From: SIG299 sp045531955
Lineage (GTDB): Bacteria; Bacillota; Clostridia; Lachnospirales; Lachnospiraceae
NCBI GenBank assembly: GCA_045531955.1
Contig: JAZSFC010000027.1
Location: 62,001-126,000, forward strand
Reading direction: 5' to 3'
Length of the DNA stretch: 64,000 bases
In this document: positions 17,549 to 25,716 of the stretch, piece after piece
Position numbering within the stretch: position 1 is the first letter of the stretch
How the letters are laid out: the number at the start of each line of letters is the position of its first letter
The notes under the pieces: model-generated
Told to the model about the DNA's origin: nothing
The model's database searches: none
What the model saw: the letters and a program-made list of their open reading frames with translations, nothing else
Translations under genes and position numbers: made by a program

Positions 17549-18923
17549 ACTGATAACTACTCTTATACTTTCTATAGGTGTAATCCTGTGACTTAGGATC
17601 GATACCATTAAATACAAATCCACTAATATTTGCTTCTACCAGCTCTAATGCAAGGACTGCATTTTTTTCTGTTGTCATCTTACTATGCCCAGCTCTGATA
17701 ACCATAATATAAGCTGTTACTTTTTTAGCAAGAACCAAGGCATCAGAAACAATTCCTACCGGAGGTAAATCAATAATTATAAAGTCATACTGTTCTTTAG
17801 CCTCCGTTAGTAATTCATCCATATTCGTACCTGCAAGCAATTCTGATGGGTTTGGAGGAATCTCTCCTGCAACAAACAAATCCAGATTATCCGAATAATT
17901 AATTATATTCTTTTTATCTGTAATTCTTGCTAAATACTGACTAAGACCATTTCCTTCCTCTAAACCAACACTTCTTCCTACCGATGGATTTCTCATATCA
18001 CCATCAATTAAAAGAACTTTTTTACCTAATTGCGCAAGGCTAATGGAAATATTAATACTGTTCAATGTTTTACCATCTTCCTGCTCTGCACTGGTCACAG
18101 CGAATACCGGACACTTTTCTCCTTTTCCTAAATACAACAAATTTGCTCTTAGATTATTATAAGACTCTTTTAATGCAAATGGGCTATTCTCATCAAGAAT
18201 TTTCTTTGCTTTTTTCTTTTTGCTTTCATCAAGTAACAAAGGAACTTCCCCTAATACCGGAAGTGTAAAAGCAAGCTTTATTTCGTATTTTCTTCGTATA
18301 GTAGTATCAAGCAAGCCAAAGAACAGGAACAAAACTGCAGATAAGCCGCCCGCTCCTAGCACACCAAGTAACACAAACTTTATTAAACTAGAAGAAGAAT
18401 ATGGCATTGTTGGAAGTTTAGCATAGTCGACCACCTCAATGCCACCTGTTTTCACGATTCTTGCAATCTCATCCGGTGCAATATCTGCAATCGCATTAGC
18501 CAGCATCATTGCATTATACGGATTCCCATCATATACTGTAACGTAAAACAACGCCGTGTCCGGAACCACACTATACCCAATCGCTGATACTAACATCTCT
18601 GTTGTGTATGGTAACCCGGTTTCGTCAATTACCATCTGAAGTACCGTATCGCTCTTTAACACTTGTGTATAACTCTTTACCAGATTTTTGGCTAATGTAA
18701 ATTCAGTGTTTGAAATATTCACCGACGAATCGTACTTATAATCCGGATTGCTGTATACATAAAAAGAAATCTTAGCTTGATAATAATTTTGATTAGTCAT
18801 GTAAGAAAACACGCCACCCAGGACGCCACCAATCATTGCAAAAATAATCATAAATGCTAACTTCTTTTTCACAATCCATATAATCTTTTCCAAATGAAAA
18901 TTATCCAGTACTGTCTGTATCAC
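17529..18923 (-). CDS. Fused Wzz-like chain-length regulator and bacterial tyrosine kinase
   Basis: A 464-residue single chain. The N-terminal part (~1-205) has two membrane helices (~22-42 and ~180-205) flanking an extracellular Wzz-like region with a Pro-containing segment (LPTMPYSSSS) before the second helix. The C-terminal part is a BY-kinase: an altered Walker A (SAEQEDGKT, ~280), Walker A' (LLIDGDMRNPSVG), Walker B (IIIDLPP) and a tyrosine cluster in the last 17 residues (YTYRKYKSSYQYG). Gram-positive bacteria usually split these modules in two proteins; here they are joined. The GTG start has GGAGG seven bases upstream. It would set polymer length and is presumably dephosphorylated by the PHP protein encoded next. 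Confidence 0.88.
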   Translation of the reverse strand: MIQTVLDNFHLEKIIWIVKKKLAFMIIFAMIGGVLGGVFSYMTNQNYYQAKISFYVYSNPDYKYDSSVNISNTEFTLAKNLVKSYTQVLKSDTVLQMVIDETGLPYTTEMLVSAIGYSVVPDTALFYVTVYDGNPYNAMMLANAIADIAPDEIARIVKTGGIEVVDYAKLPTMPYSSSSLIKFVLLGVLGAGGLSAVLFLFFGLLDTTIRRKYEIKLAFTLPVLGEVPLLLDESKKKKAKKILDENSPFALKESYNNLRANLLYLGKGEKCPVFAVTSAEQEDGKTLNSINISISLAQLGKKVLLIDGDMRNPSVGRSVGLEEGNGLSQYLARITDKKNIINYSDNLDLFVAGEIPPNPSELLAGTNMDELLTEAKEQYDFIIIDLPPVGIVSDALVLAKKVTAYIMVIRAGHSKMTTEKNAVLALELVEANISGFVFNGIDPKSQDYTYRKYKSSYQYGSKKK

Positions 18924-18943
18924 AATTTTTCCTCCAATATTAA

Positions 18944-20182
18944 CTAATCTCTGAAATAAATATCTCTTGTATATACTTTATCCCAAACATCCTCTAAGGA
19001 CGCTGAATATCGGTTCGCAACAATTACTTGGGATTCTTTTTTGAATGTAGCTAAATCATTTACAACACGGCTTCCGAAAAAATCACTTTCTTTTAAACCA
19101 GGTTCATAAATAATAACCTCCGCGCCCTTTGCCTTTAGCCGTTTCATTACACCCTGAATGCTGGATTGTCTAAAGTTATCCGAATTAGCTTTCATGATTA
19201 ATCGATATACGCCAATCACCACACGGTTTCCAGGAGTGCCATCTCTTCCTGAAGTTCCATGGTAGTATCCTGCTTTTTCCAGAATTCTTTCTGCAATAAA
19301 ATCTTTTCTGGTGCGGTTTGCATCTACAATTGCCCCAATAATATTTTCCGGCACATCGTTATAATTTGCCAATAATTGTTTTGTATCCTTTGGTAAACAA
19401 TATCCGCCATAGCCAAAAGACGGATTATTGTAATGAGAACCGATTCTTGGGTCTAAACATACACCCTCAATTATTTCTTTAGTGTTTAAGTTTCTTACCT
19501 CGGCATATGTATCCAGTTCATTAAAAAAGCTGACTCTTAATGCTAAGTATGTATTTGCGAACAATTTAATCGCTTCTGCTTCTGTTGGATTAACAATCAG
19601 AACTGGAATGTCTTCTTTAATAGCTCCGGCTTTTAATAATCCAGCAAAAATTTCTGCCTTTTTCTTTAATTCTTTGTCCTCAAACGGAACACCGACAATT
19701 ATTCTAGAAGGATAAAGATTATCATATAACGCCCTTCCTTCTCTTAAAAACTCCGGAGAAAAAATAATATTACTATTTTTATATGTTTCCCTTACTTTTA
19801 AAGTAAATCCTACCGGGACCGTACTCTTCACTACTATAATTGCCTCCGGATTAATTTCCGTCACAATTTCTATAACTGTCTCGACAGATGAAGTGTCGAA
19901 ATAATTCATTTTAGGATCATAGTTGGTCGGAGTAGAAACAATTACAAAATCAGCATCTTTATATGCCATTTCAGCGTCTGTTGTAGCAAGCAGATTTAAT
20001 TTTTTTGTTTCCAAGTATTCTTCGATTTCTTTATCTACAATTGGAGATTTTTTATTATTTATTAGTTCAACCTTTTCGGATACAATATCAACCGCATATA
20101 CCTCATTATTTTGAGCCAACAAAATTGCATTGGATAATCCTACATATCCGGTACCTGCTACTGCTATTTTGTATGATTCCAT
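18944..20182 (-). CDS. ugd: UDP-glucose 6-dehydrogenase
   Basis: A 412-residue enzyme oxidising UDP-glucose twice with NAD+ to UDP-glucuronate. The N-terminal Rossmann motif is VAGTGYVGLSNA (GxGxxG). VKSTVPVGFT and FSPEFLREGRALYDN match the central domain, and the catalytic Cys lies in FGYGGYCLPKDT (near residue 259). The C-terminal domain has VVIGVYRL and IIYEPGL as usual. It is the first gene of the exopolysaccharide operon, preceded by a GGGAGG site and a probable promoter, so glucuronic acid, or a sugar derived from it, is likely in the polymer. The length is normal for the family. The closely related UDP-N-acetylmannosamine dehydrogenases are less likely given the motif spacing. Confidence 0.92.
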   Translation of the reverse strand: MESYKIAVAGTGYVGLSNAILLAQNNEVYAVDIVSEKVELINNKKSPIVDKEIEEYLETKKLNLLATTDAEMAYKDADFVIVSTPTNYDPKMNYFDTSSVETVIEIVTEINPEAIIVVKSTVPVGFTLKVRETYKNSNIIFSPEFLREGRALYDNLYPSRIIVGVPFEDKELKKKAEIFAGLLKAGAIKEDIPVLIVNPTEAEAIKLFANTYLALRVSFFNELDTYAEVRNLNTKEIIEGVCLDPRIGSHYNNPSFGYGGYCLPKDTKQLLANYNDVPENIIGAIVDANRTRKDFIAERILEKAGYYHGTSGRDGTPGNRVVIGVYRLIMKANSDNFRQSSIQGVMKRLKAKGAEVIIYEPGLKESDFFGSRVVNDLATFKKESQVIVANRYSASLEDVWDKVYTRDIYFRD

Positions 20183-20202
20183 TTTCTTTCCTCCCGAAGT
20201 TT

Positions 20203-20231
20203 ATTATACAAGTTTGCATAGTTACACAAAA
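20203..20231 (-). promoter_or_regulatory. Probable promoter of the exopolysaccharide operon
   Basis: On the minus strand a perfect TATAAT (20203-20208) lies 20 bases upstream of the ugd start. Seventeen bases further up is TTTTGT, a poor -35 (20226-20231). A T-G pair directly precedes the -10. No other good site is seen between ugd and the divergent ABC gene. Confidence 0.45.
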
Positions 20232-20310
20232 TAATTTTATCACAAATCATTCTGAATGTAAATCAGTTTTACATCACATCCAGCCTGCAAGTAGCAACGC
20301 CTTATTTTCC

Positions 20311-20338
20311 TTGACATTCCCCCTCACTATGATAAAAT
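20311..20338 (+). promoter_or_regulatory. Promoter of the ABC exporter gene
   Basis: TTGACA (20311-20316), 16-bp spacer, TAAAAT (20333-20338): a near-consensus housekeeping promoter 30 bases before the TTG start of the exporter. It gives the exporter its own transcript, divergent from the exopolysaccharide operon. Confidence 0.75.
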
Positions 20339-20368
20339 AAATTCAGAACAAACACGGAGGATAAAACA

Positions 20369-22051
20369 TTGCGAACTATTATCAACTATTTGAAAAAGCT
20401 GCGGGCTAATTCGCCTTACGCAGTATGGTTAATTAAATATACCAAGCCTTACCTGCCGGCGTTGTCCCTTACCATGTTGTTTTCCATTGCGGCATCTTTA
20501 ATCTCCATCGGAACTGCCGTAGTCAGCCAGCAGTTAATCGATAACGCCTCCATCGGCAAAACCATTACCAGTAACATTGTTTTGTATATTCTCTGCATTC
20601 TGCTGATGCAGCTGATTCAGATTATCAGTTCCATGTTTACGGTTATTATCCAGGAAAAGTTTTCCTTCGGTATCCGCAAACAGGTATATGAAAAAATTCT
20701 GCATTCCTGCTATCATGACGTGTCCAAGTATCACTCCGGTGACTTAATGACCCGTCTTACCAGTGACACCGGTAATGTAGCAGACGGTATTGCCAATATC
20801 ATTCCGCGAATTATCATTCTGGTAGTCGAGTTTTTGGCATCCTTTATTGTACTTTTATGCTACGACCCGATGTTAGCTGTTTTTGCATTGCTGCTTGCTC
20901 CGGTGGGCGGTATTTTAAGCATCTGGCTTGGCAAAAAGTTAAAGGTTCTGCAGACAAAGGTACAGGAGTCCGAAGCCAGCTACCGTTCCTTTATCACCGA
21001 AAGCTTAAGCAATATTTTAATTATCAAGTCCTTCCGTACCGAAGATTACTCCACGGAGCACTTACAGGAGCTCCGTGACGAACGTATGAAATGGGTCATC
21101 AAGAAACAGCGCATGGGTTTGGTGGCATCCTCCGGTATGTCCTTAACCTTCCAGGCCGGCTATGTTTTGGCTCTTGCCTGGGGCGCAGCCAAGCTTTCCA
21201 CAAAAGCCATCACCTATGGTACCATGAGCGTTTTCTTAACTCTGGTAAACCGTTTGCAGTCTCCAATCCTGGGTTTAGCCCACACCATTCCGCAGGTAGT
21301 AAACGTACTTACTTCCGCCGGCCGTGTGATGGAACTTCAAAATCTTCCGGTAGAAACAGAGCTTAAAGAAACCATCACCCCGCAAAATGTGGGTGTTAAG
21401 GTGGAACACTTATCCTTCGGTTATTCCGATGATGTTTTATTTGATGATGCTTCCGTTTCCATCAATCCGGGCGAATTTGTTGCCATCGTCGGTGCTTCCG
21501 GCATAGGAAAAACCACATTAATCCGCCTGATTTTATCCTTTATGAATGCTAACGCCGGAAAAATTCAGTTCTTCAACGATAAAAACGAGCAGGTGGAAAC
21601 CAATGCCAATTCCCGTGACTTTATGTCCTATGTACCACAGGGCAATACGTTGTTCAGCGGTACCATCGAATACAACATCCGTATGGGCAAAAAGGACGCC
21701 ACCGACGAAGAGGTTTACGAAGCACTCCGTGCTGCTGCCGCTTACGACTTTGTTTCCGAGCTGCCGCAGGGTATCCACACCGTCATCGGCGAACGTGGTT
21801 ACGGTATTTCCGAAGGCCAGGCACAGCGAATCGCCATTGCCCGCGCTTTAATAAAAAAAGCCCCGTTCCTTATTTTGGACGAAGCCACTTCTTCCCTGGA
21901 TGAAAAAACAGAGCTTGCGGTATTGGAAGGAATCAAAAACTTCTCCTACCACCCAACCTGTCTGTTAATCACCCACCGCCGCTCCGTACTTGCGTACTGC
22001 GACAGGGAAATCAGAATTGACAACAAGCAGATTACAGAGCAACCAATGTAA
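20369..22051 (+). CDS. ABC exporter, fused membrane and ATPase domains (probable peptide exporter)
   Basis: A 560-residue half-transporter with six membrane helices in residues ~1-310 and a nucleotide-binding domain after ~345. The domain has Walker A GASGIGKTT (~372-380), a signature loop altered to SEGQ (YGISEGQAQRIAIARAL) instead of LSGGQ, and Walker B PFLILDEATSSLDE. Such proteins dimerise to export lipids, drugs or peptides. The TTG start has GGAGG eight bases upstream and a near-consensus promoter. There is no N-terminal peptidase C39 domain, as expected for lasso-type exporters, where a separate protease cuts the leader. It faces the asparagine-synthetase-like cyclase gene, so the likely cargo is the matured product of the precursor at 24130; this is inference. 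Confidence 0.85.
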   Translation: MRTIINYLKKLRANSPYAVWLIKYTKPYLPALSLTMLFSIAASLISIGTAVVSQQLIDNASIGKTITSNIVLYILCILLMQLIQIISSMFTVIIQEKFSFGIRKQVYEKILHSCYHDVSKYHSGDLMTRLTSDTGNVADGIANIIPRIIILVVEFLASFIVLLCYDPMLAVFALLLAPVGGILSIWLGKKLKVLQTKVQESEASYRSFITESLSNILIIKSFRTEDYSTEHLQELRDERMKWVIKKQRMGLVASSGMSLTFQAGYVLALAWGAAKLSTKAITYGTMSVFLTLVNRLQSPILGLAHTIPQVVNVLTSAGRVMELQNLPVETELKETITPQNVGVKVEHLSFGYSDDVLFDDASVSINPGEFVAIVGASGIGKTTLIRLILSFMNANAGKIQFFNDKNEQVETNANSRDFMSYVPQGNTLFSGTIEYNIRMGKKDATDEEVYEALRAAAAYDFVSELPQGIHTVIGERGYGISEGQAQRIAIARALIKKAPFLILDEATSSLDEKTELAVLEGIKNFSYHPTCLLITHRRSVLAYCDREIRIDNKQITEQPM

Positions 22052-22062
22052 TTACAAAAATT

Positions 22063-22088
22063 ACGGCGCAGGAAAATTCCTGCGCCGT
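22063..22088. terminator. Bidirectional terminator between exporter and cyclase genes
   Basis: A 26-base near-perfect palindrome (arms 22063-22074 and 22077-22088, ACGGCGCAGGAA and its complement) lies between the ends of two convergent genes, with T-rich sequence on the plus-strand side and A-rich (T-rich on minus) sequence on the other side. Confidence 0.85.
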
Positions 22089-22100
22089 TGCTTTATTCTT

Positions 22101-24020
22101 TTATTCGTCTTTTGGTTCAATTGCACGCGAAAAGGTGATAAGATTTTGGAGGCTTAAGCAGGCATCCACACCGCTAAACATTGCATTATCCTGATTCTCA
22201 TCTGCAGATGCCAAAGGAGACGTTGACCATTGCTCCAATACATCCCATGCTAAATAGTTGTCCCAATAGGACCGGTCTAACATTCCCACCAGACGTTGCT
22301 TTCGTTCCAGATATTCCACCGGATCCTGCTCTGTTTTCTCTACGTTTCTCCAACTGGTGTCCTCTTTTCCTGTTAGTGTATATAGTGACTCCGGGATTAT
22401 ATCTTTAAAGGTCTCTTTAAAAATATACCGGTTTGTTCCATGCTTCAAATACAAATTTCTCGGTATAGATACCGCATAATCTGCCACTCGATAATCTAAG
22501 TACGGAGCAATGTATCTTGCACCGCCATAAGCTCCCAGTAACGCAACAACATCCAGACGATTTCTGCTGCCACCATTCCGGATATAAGTAATCGGATCAT
22601 AGGCGAAATAGTTCGGTGTCCCCTTTTTAGAAGCATATTTTTCATAAAGTTCTTTTCTCAACATTTCCTTAGAAGCAAACTCACTGACAAAAGGACTTGT
22701 TAGTTTTTTCCGGGACACTGTTAAATTCCGGCGACATCGTAACAGGGTAGTATATAATCTGTGTTTTTCCTCTTTGGTGCTTTCCCACATATAATACAAA
22801 TAGTGTCCGTACTCTTTGTTATAAAACAGTTCATATGGATTACAGCGGTGGCTGACTGTTTCATCGCCGCCATGGCCGGTAAATACCACCTTTGCACCAT
22901 GGTCATTGGCATATTGTGCCACTTTAGCAATTTGCAACGTGCTGATATAAGGAGGAAAAGCATAACGCCGGTATAAGCCCGCATTCATCTCCGGTTCCAT
23001 TCCCACAGCTTTCACCTTCCGGTACATTACACTGTCTTCTCCGATGCGCACCGACTTTTCGCTGAACTTACAAACAATATTTTCCTGTTCGCAAATGTCC
23101 TTTACAATCAAACGCTCGTCATTTTCCGCATAAGGAAGTTCTGCCGGAGATGCAGACCAGGAAAAATAGGCTGCTTCTCTACCTAACCGATGAATTAAAA
23201 TATCTATGATACTGGAATCCAAACCTCCGGATAATTCTCCTGCCACCAGACCGGATACTGCATTCAATCTTCTCTGTATCGAATCTGTAATTAACTCTTT
23301 TAAACGCTTTTGATACTCTTTTTCCGAAGAAAGTCGCACCTTTTTGGTTCCTATCTGCCAATAGGTTTTCTTATCGCATTGAAGTTTGTTTTCTTCTAAA
23401 GAAAAGGTCATATAAGAAGCCGGTTTTACACAAAAAATATTGGCAAACTCCGTGTTTTCCGTACCAAAGCACGCCCCTCCGGCCACCTTGCACCACAGCC
23501 ATTTTTCTGCTACCGTCACATCTGTACTCTGCATAGAAAGTAACCCACGGATATCGGTAGAAAAAGCAAGCCCCTGTCCATTCGTATAGTAAAACAACGG
23601 ACGAACTCCCATATGGTCTCTGAAAAATGTAAGTTGCTGCTTTTTTGAATCATAAATAGCTCCGGCAAAATCTCCGTTTACTTCTTTTAGCTGGGCATAC
23701 CCAAATGTTTCGATAAATTGAAACAGCAATTCCTCATCGGATAGTTTTTCCGTAAATTCACCTTTCGCTAACAATTCCTCACGGTTATATAGCACCACAT
23801 CTAAAACCGCATAACAACCGTTGAACACCAACACCGGAGAACTCTGTAGCGCGGATTCATGCAACTTTTCCACAAAACATCCCATGTGGCAATTACCATC
23901 CGCATCAGTATTTGCAAATTGAGTCCCATAAGCTTTATTCCAGCTTTTCAGCTTACCTAACTCCATAGACTTCTGTTCTGTCTGCCTAAACGGCTGCCAT
24001 ACACCATAAATTCCGCTCAT
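22101..24020 (-). CDS. Asparagine-synthetase-like macrolactam (lasso) cyclase
   Basis: A 639-residue protein with an N-terminal glutamine-amidotransferase-like domain (~1-200) and a C-terminal ATP-pyrophosphatase domain. The start is MSGIYGVW: the Cys2 needed for glutaminase activity is Ser, as in lasso cyclases. FRDHMGVRPLFYY is the usual inner strand of the first domain. The pyrophosphate loop GELSGGLDSSIID (~260-272) and TGHGGDETV are intact, so acyl-adenylation should work. In lasso pathways this enzyme (C protein) activates an Asp/Glu side chain and joins it to the new N-terminus. It follows the small precursor gene by 109 bp with a hairpin between, has AAGGAGA before the start, and converges on the exporter. 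An ordinary asparagine synthetase would need Cys2. Confidence 0.82.
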   Translation of the reverse strand: MSGIYGVWQPFRQTEQKSMELGKLKSWNKAYGTQFANTDADGNCHMGCFVEKLHESALQSSPVLVFNGCYAVLDVVLYNREELLAKGEFTEKLSDEELLFQFIETFGYAQLKEVNGDFAGAIYDSKKQQLTFFRDHMGVRPLFYYTNGQGLAFSTDIRGLLSMQSTDVTVAEKWLWCKVAGGACFGTENTEFANIFCVKPASYMTFSLEENKLQCDKKTYWQIGTKKVRLSSEKEYQKRLKELITDSIQRRLNAVSGLVAGELSGGLDSSIIDILIHRLGREAAYFSWSASPAELPYAENDERLIVKDICEQENIVCKFSEKSVRIGEDSVMYRKVKAVGMEPEMNAGLYRRYAFPPYISTLQIAKVAQYANDHGAKVVFTGHGGDETVSHRCNPYELFYNKEYGHYLYYMWESTKEEKHRLYTTLLRCRRNLTVSRKKLTSPFVSEFASKEMLRKELYEKYASKKGTPNYFAYDPITYIRNGGSRNRLDVVALLGAYGGARYIAPYLDYRVADYAVSIPRNLYLKHGTNRYIFKETFKDIIPESLYTLTGKEDTSWRNVEKTEQDPVEYLERKQRLVGMLDRSYWDNYLAWDVLEQWSTSPLASADENQDNAMFSGVDACLSLQNLITFSRAIEPKDE

Positions 24021-24079
24021 ACATGCTTCTCCTTAGTGTTAAAATTGCTTTTCCTCAGTATAACACAGACTACGCTATT

Positions 24080-24118
24080 GTGCAAAGAAAAAAGCCCTTG
24101 TCCGAAAACAAGAGCTTT
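24080..24118 (-). terminator. Terminator or attenuator between precursor and cyclase genes
   Basis: On the minus strand, arms 24108-24118 and 24091-24101 form an 11-bp stem with one mismatch, followed by a T-rich tract (seven T, then CTTT). It lies just after the precursor stop, so most transcripts would end there and only some would read into the cyclase, a common arrangement for abundant precursor peptides. Confidence 0.7.
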
Positions 24119-24129
24119 GAAAATTCTTA

Positions 24130-24315
24130 TTAGGATAAAGTATCTGGTGTGCTAGAATTACCTGGCTTACCATCGCCGTCACTGTCCTTACCATCTGCCA
24201 AATCGTTATTGGTACCAACACCATTGATGCTAGCCTCTACATAAAAATCCCATGTACCGTGTGCTGTTTCGTTAATGTTAAGTTCAACTAATTCTGCGTT
24301 CTTCCAAGTCTTCAT
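24130..24315 (-). CDS. Candidate lasso-type RiPP precursor peptide
   Basis: A 61-residue peptide starting MKTWKNAELVELNINETAHG. The pattern M-K-x-W-K-x-x-E-L-x-x-L-x-x-x-x-T-x-x-G matches the leaders of paeninodin-like lasso precursors. If Thr17 is the usual penultimate leader residue, the core would begin at His19, and the acceptor carboxylate Glu27 would close a nine-residue ring. Starting at Gly20 would give an eight-residue ring. The remainder is a long Gly/Asp/Asn-rich tail (DGKDSDGDGKPGN), so the core would be ~42 residues, far longer than known lasso peptides. GAGGAAG before the ATG, its own promoter and a following attenuator support real expression. Another macrolactam class remains possible. 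Confidence 0.65.
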   Translation of the reverse strand: MKTWKNAELVELNINETAHGTWDFYVEASINGVGTNNDLADGKDSDGDGKPGNSSTPDTLS

Positions 24316-24382
24316 TTTAACTTCCTCATCTTTCTTTTTCTAATTCTTCGTTTACGCATCTTGTGCGTTCCTTGATGATGCC

Positions 24383-24411
24383 ATCATACCCTACTTCTAC
24401 ATAAATAACAA
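24383..24411 (-). promoter_or_regulatory. Probable promoter of the precursor peptide gene
   Basis: On the minus strand TTGTTA (24406-24411), 17-bp spacer, TATGAT (24383-24388), about 68 bases upstream of the precursor start. Both hexamers are close to consensus. Confidence 0.5.
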
Positions 24412-24479
24412 CAATTCTAACAAGATTGATAGAATTATGTTTACATTCTATTCTATGTACTTCTCTTTTTCCCTTTTTA

Positions 24480-24488
24480 TGATATAAT
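24480..24488 (+). promoter_or_regulatory. Extended -10 promoter of the aldo/keto reductase gene
   Basis: TG-A-TATAAT (24480-24488) is a perfect extended -10 element 34 bases before the ATG at 24523. The -35 position (near 24460-24465) is poor, as is usual for extended -10 promoters. AGGAGG (24509-24514) is the ribosome site. Confidence 0.65.
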
Positions 24489-24522
24489 CTCCCTATATGA
24501 ACAATCTTAGGAGGTTCCCCTT

Positions 24523-25701
24523 ATGAACTATCGCTTTGACAAATATAACAACAAAATCTCACTCCTCGGCTTTGGCTGCATGCGCTTTCAAACCACCCTC
24601 GGTAAAATAGATATGGCAAAGGCCGAGCGGCAGATTATGGCTGCCTTTCATAGCGGCGTCAACTATTACGACACCGCCTATGTGTATCCGGGCAGTGAGG
24701 CTGCCATCGGAGAAATTTTTGAGAAGAACGGTATCCGTGACCAAATCTACATTGCTACAAAGCTGCCCCATTACTTAATCAAAAGTCTGGATGGATTGGA
24801 AAAGTTATTTCAGGAGCAGTTGCGTCGTCTGCGGACAGACCATATCGATTACTACCTGATGCACATGCTTTCTGACGTTGCTACCTGGAACCGGTTAAAA
24901 GATCTGGGAATTGAACAGTGGATTGCAGAGAAAAAGGCAAGCGGTGTCATCCGCCAGGTTGGTTTTTCCTACCACGGAAATTCCGATATGTTCTGTCAAC
25001 TGGTGGATGCTTACGACTGGGAATTTTGTCAAATCCAGTATAACTACATGGACGAGCACTCCCAGGCGGGCCGTAAAGGTTTGAGCTATGCCCACGAAAA
25101 AGGATTGCCGGTTATCATTATGGAACCACTCCGGGGCGGCCGTCTGGTTAACAATTTACCGGAGGATGCCAAAAAGATTTTTGCAGAATATAAAGAAAAA
25201 TACACACCGGCACAGTGGGCTTTCCGTTGGCTGTATAATCAGCCGGAGGTAACCTGTGTGTTATCCGGTATGAACACCTTGGAAATGATTGAAGATAATA
25301 TCAAGACTGCCTCCACTACAGAGACTGGTTCTCTCGGACCCGAGGAAGAAGAGATGTTGCAACGTGTGGTAAACGCCATCAACTCCCGCATGAAGGTGGA
25401 ATGCACCGGCTGCGGTTACTGTATGCCATGCCCAAAGGGTGTGGATATTCCAGGAACCTTTTCCGCTTACAACCGCCGTTACTACGACGGCAAGTTCTGG
25501 AGTGTTGTTGAGTATATCAAATGCACTGCTCTGCGGACTAATTCCACCGCAGCCTCTAACTGCATCGGCTGCGGCAAATGCGAAACCCACTGTCCGCAGC
25601 ATATTGCAATTCGCGAAGAATTAAAAAATGCCGGCAAAGAACTGGAAGGACCTGTTTACAAAACGGTGCGGAAAGTTGTAGCACTTTTTAAGGTGTTTTA
25701 A
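24523..25701 (+). CDS. Aldo/keto reductase with C-terminal ferredoxin domain
   Basis: A 392-residue protein with two parts. The N-terminal part is an aldo/keto reductase TIM barrel (~1-280) with a catalytic-type tetrad in DTAYVYPGSEAAIG (Asp50, Tyr55), ATKLPHYL (Lys80) and YYLMHML (His114). The C-terminus binds two 4Fe-4S clusters: CTGCGYCMPCP (Cys294/297/300/303) and CIGCGKCETHCP (Cys347/350/353/357). Such fusions are frequent in anaerobic Firmicutes and presumably pass electrons between an Fe-S donor and a carbonyl substrate; the substrate is unknown. The gene has its own extended -10 promoter and AGGAGG site, stands alone on the plus strand and ends at a large inverted repeat. Confidence 0.9.
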   Translation: MNYRFDKYNNKISLLGFGCMRFQTTLGKIDMAKAERQIMAAFHSGVNYYDTAYVYPGSEAAIGEIFEKNGIRDQIYIATKLPHYLIKSLDGLEKLFQEQLRRLRTDHIDYYLMHMLSDVATWNRLKDLGIEQWIAEKKASGVIRQVGFSYHGNSDMFCQLVDAYDWEFCQIQYNYMDEHSQAGRKGLSYAHEKGLPVIIMEPLRGGRLVNNLPEDAKKIFAEYKEKYTPAQWAFRWLYNQPEVTCVLSGMNTLEMIEDNIKTASTTETGSLGPEEEEMLQRVVNAINSRMKVECTGCGYCMPCPKGVDIPGTFSAYNRRYYDGKFWSVVEYIKCTALRTNSTAASNCIGCGKCETHCPQHIAIREELKNAGKELEGPVYKTVRKVVALFKVF

Positions 25702-25716
25702 TTTTATTAATTTAAT

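Noticed and set aside
17549..17623. Longer start for the tyrosine phosphatase
   Set aside because: The extra 25 residues precede the conserved DFHAH start of the PHP fold and overlap the kinase coding end.
22101..24020. True asparagine synthetase B
   Set aside because: Cys2 of the glutaminase site is Ser, and the neighbours are a lasso-type precursor and an exporter.
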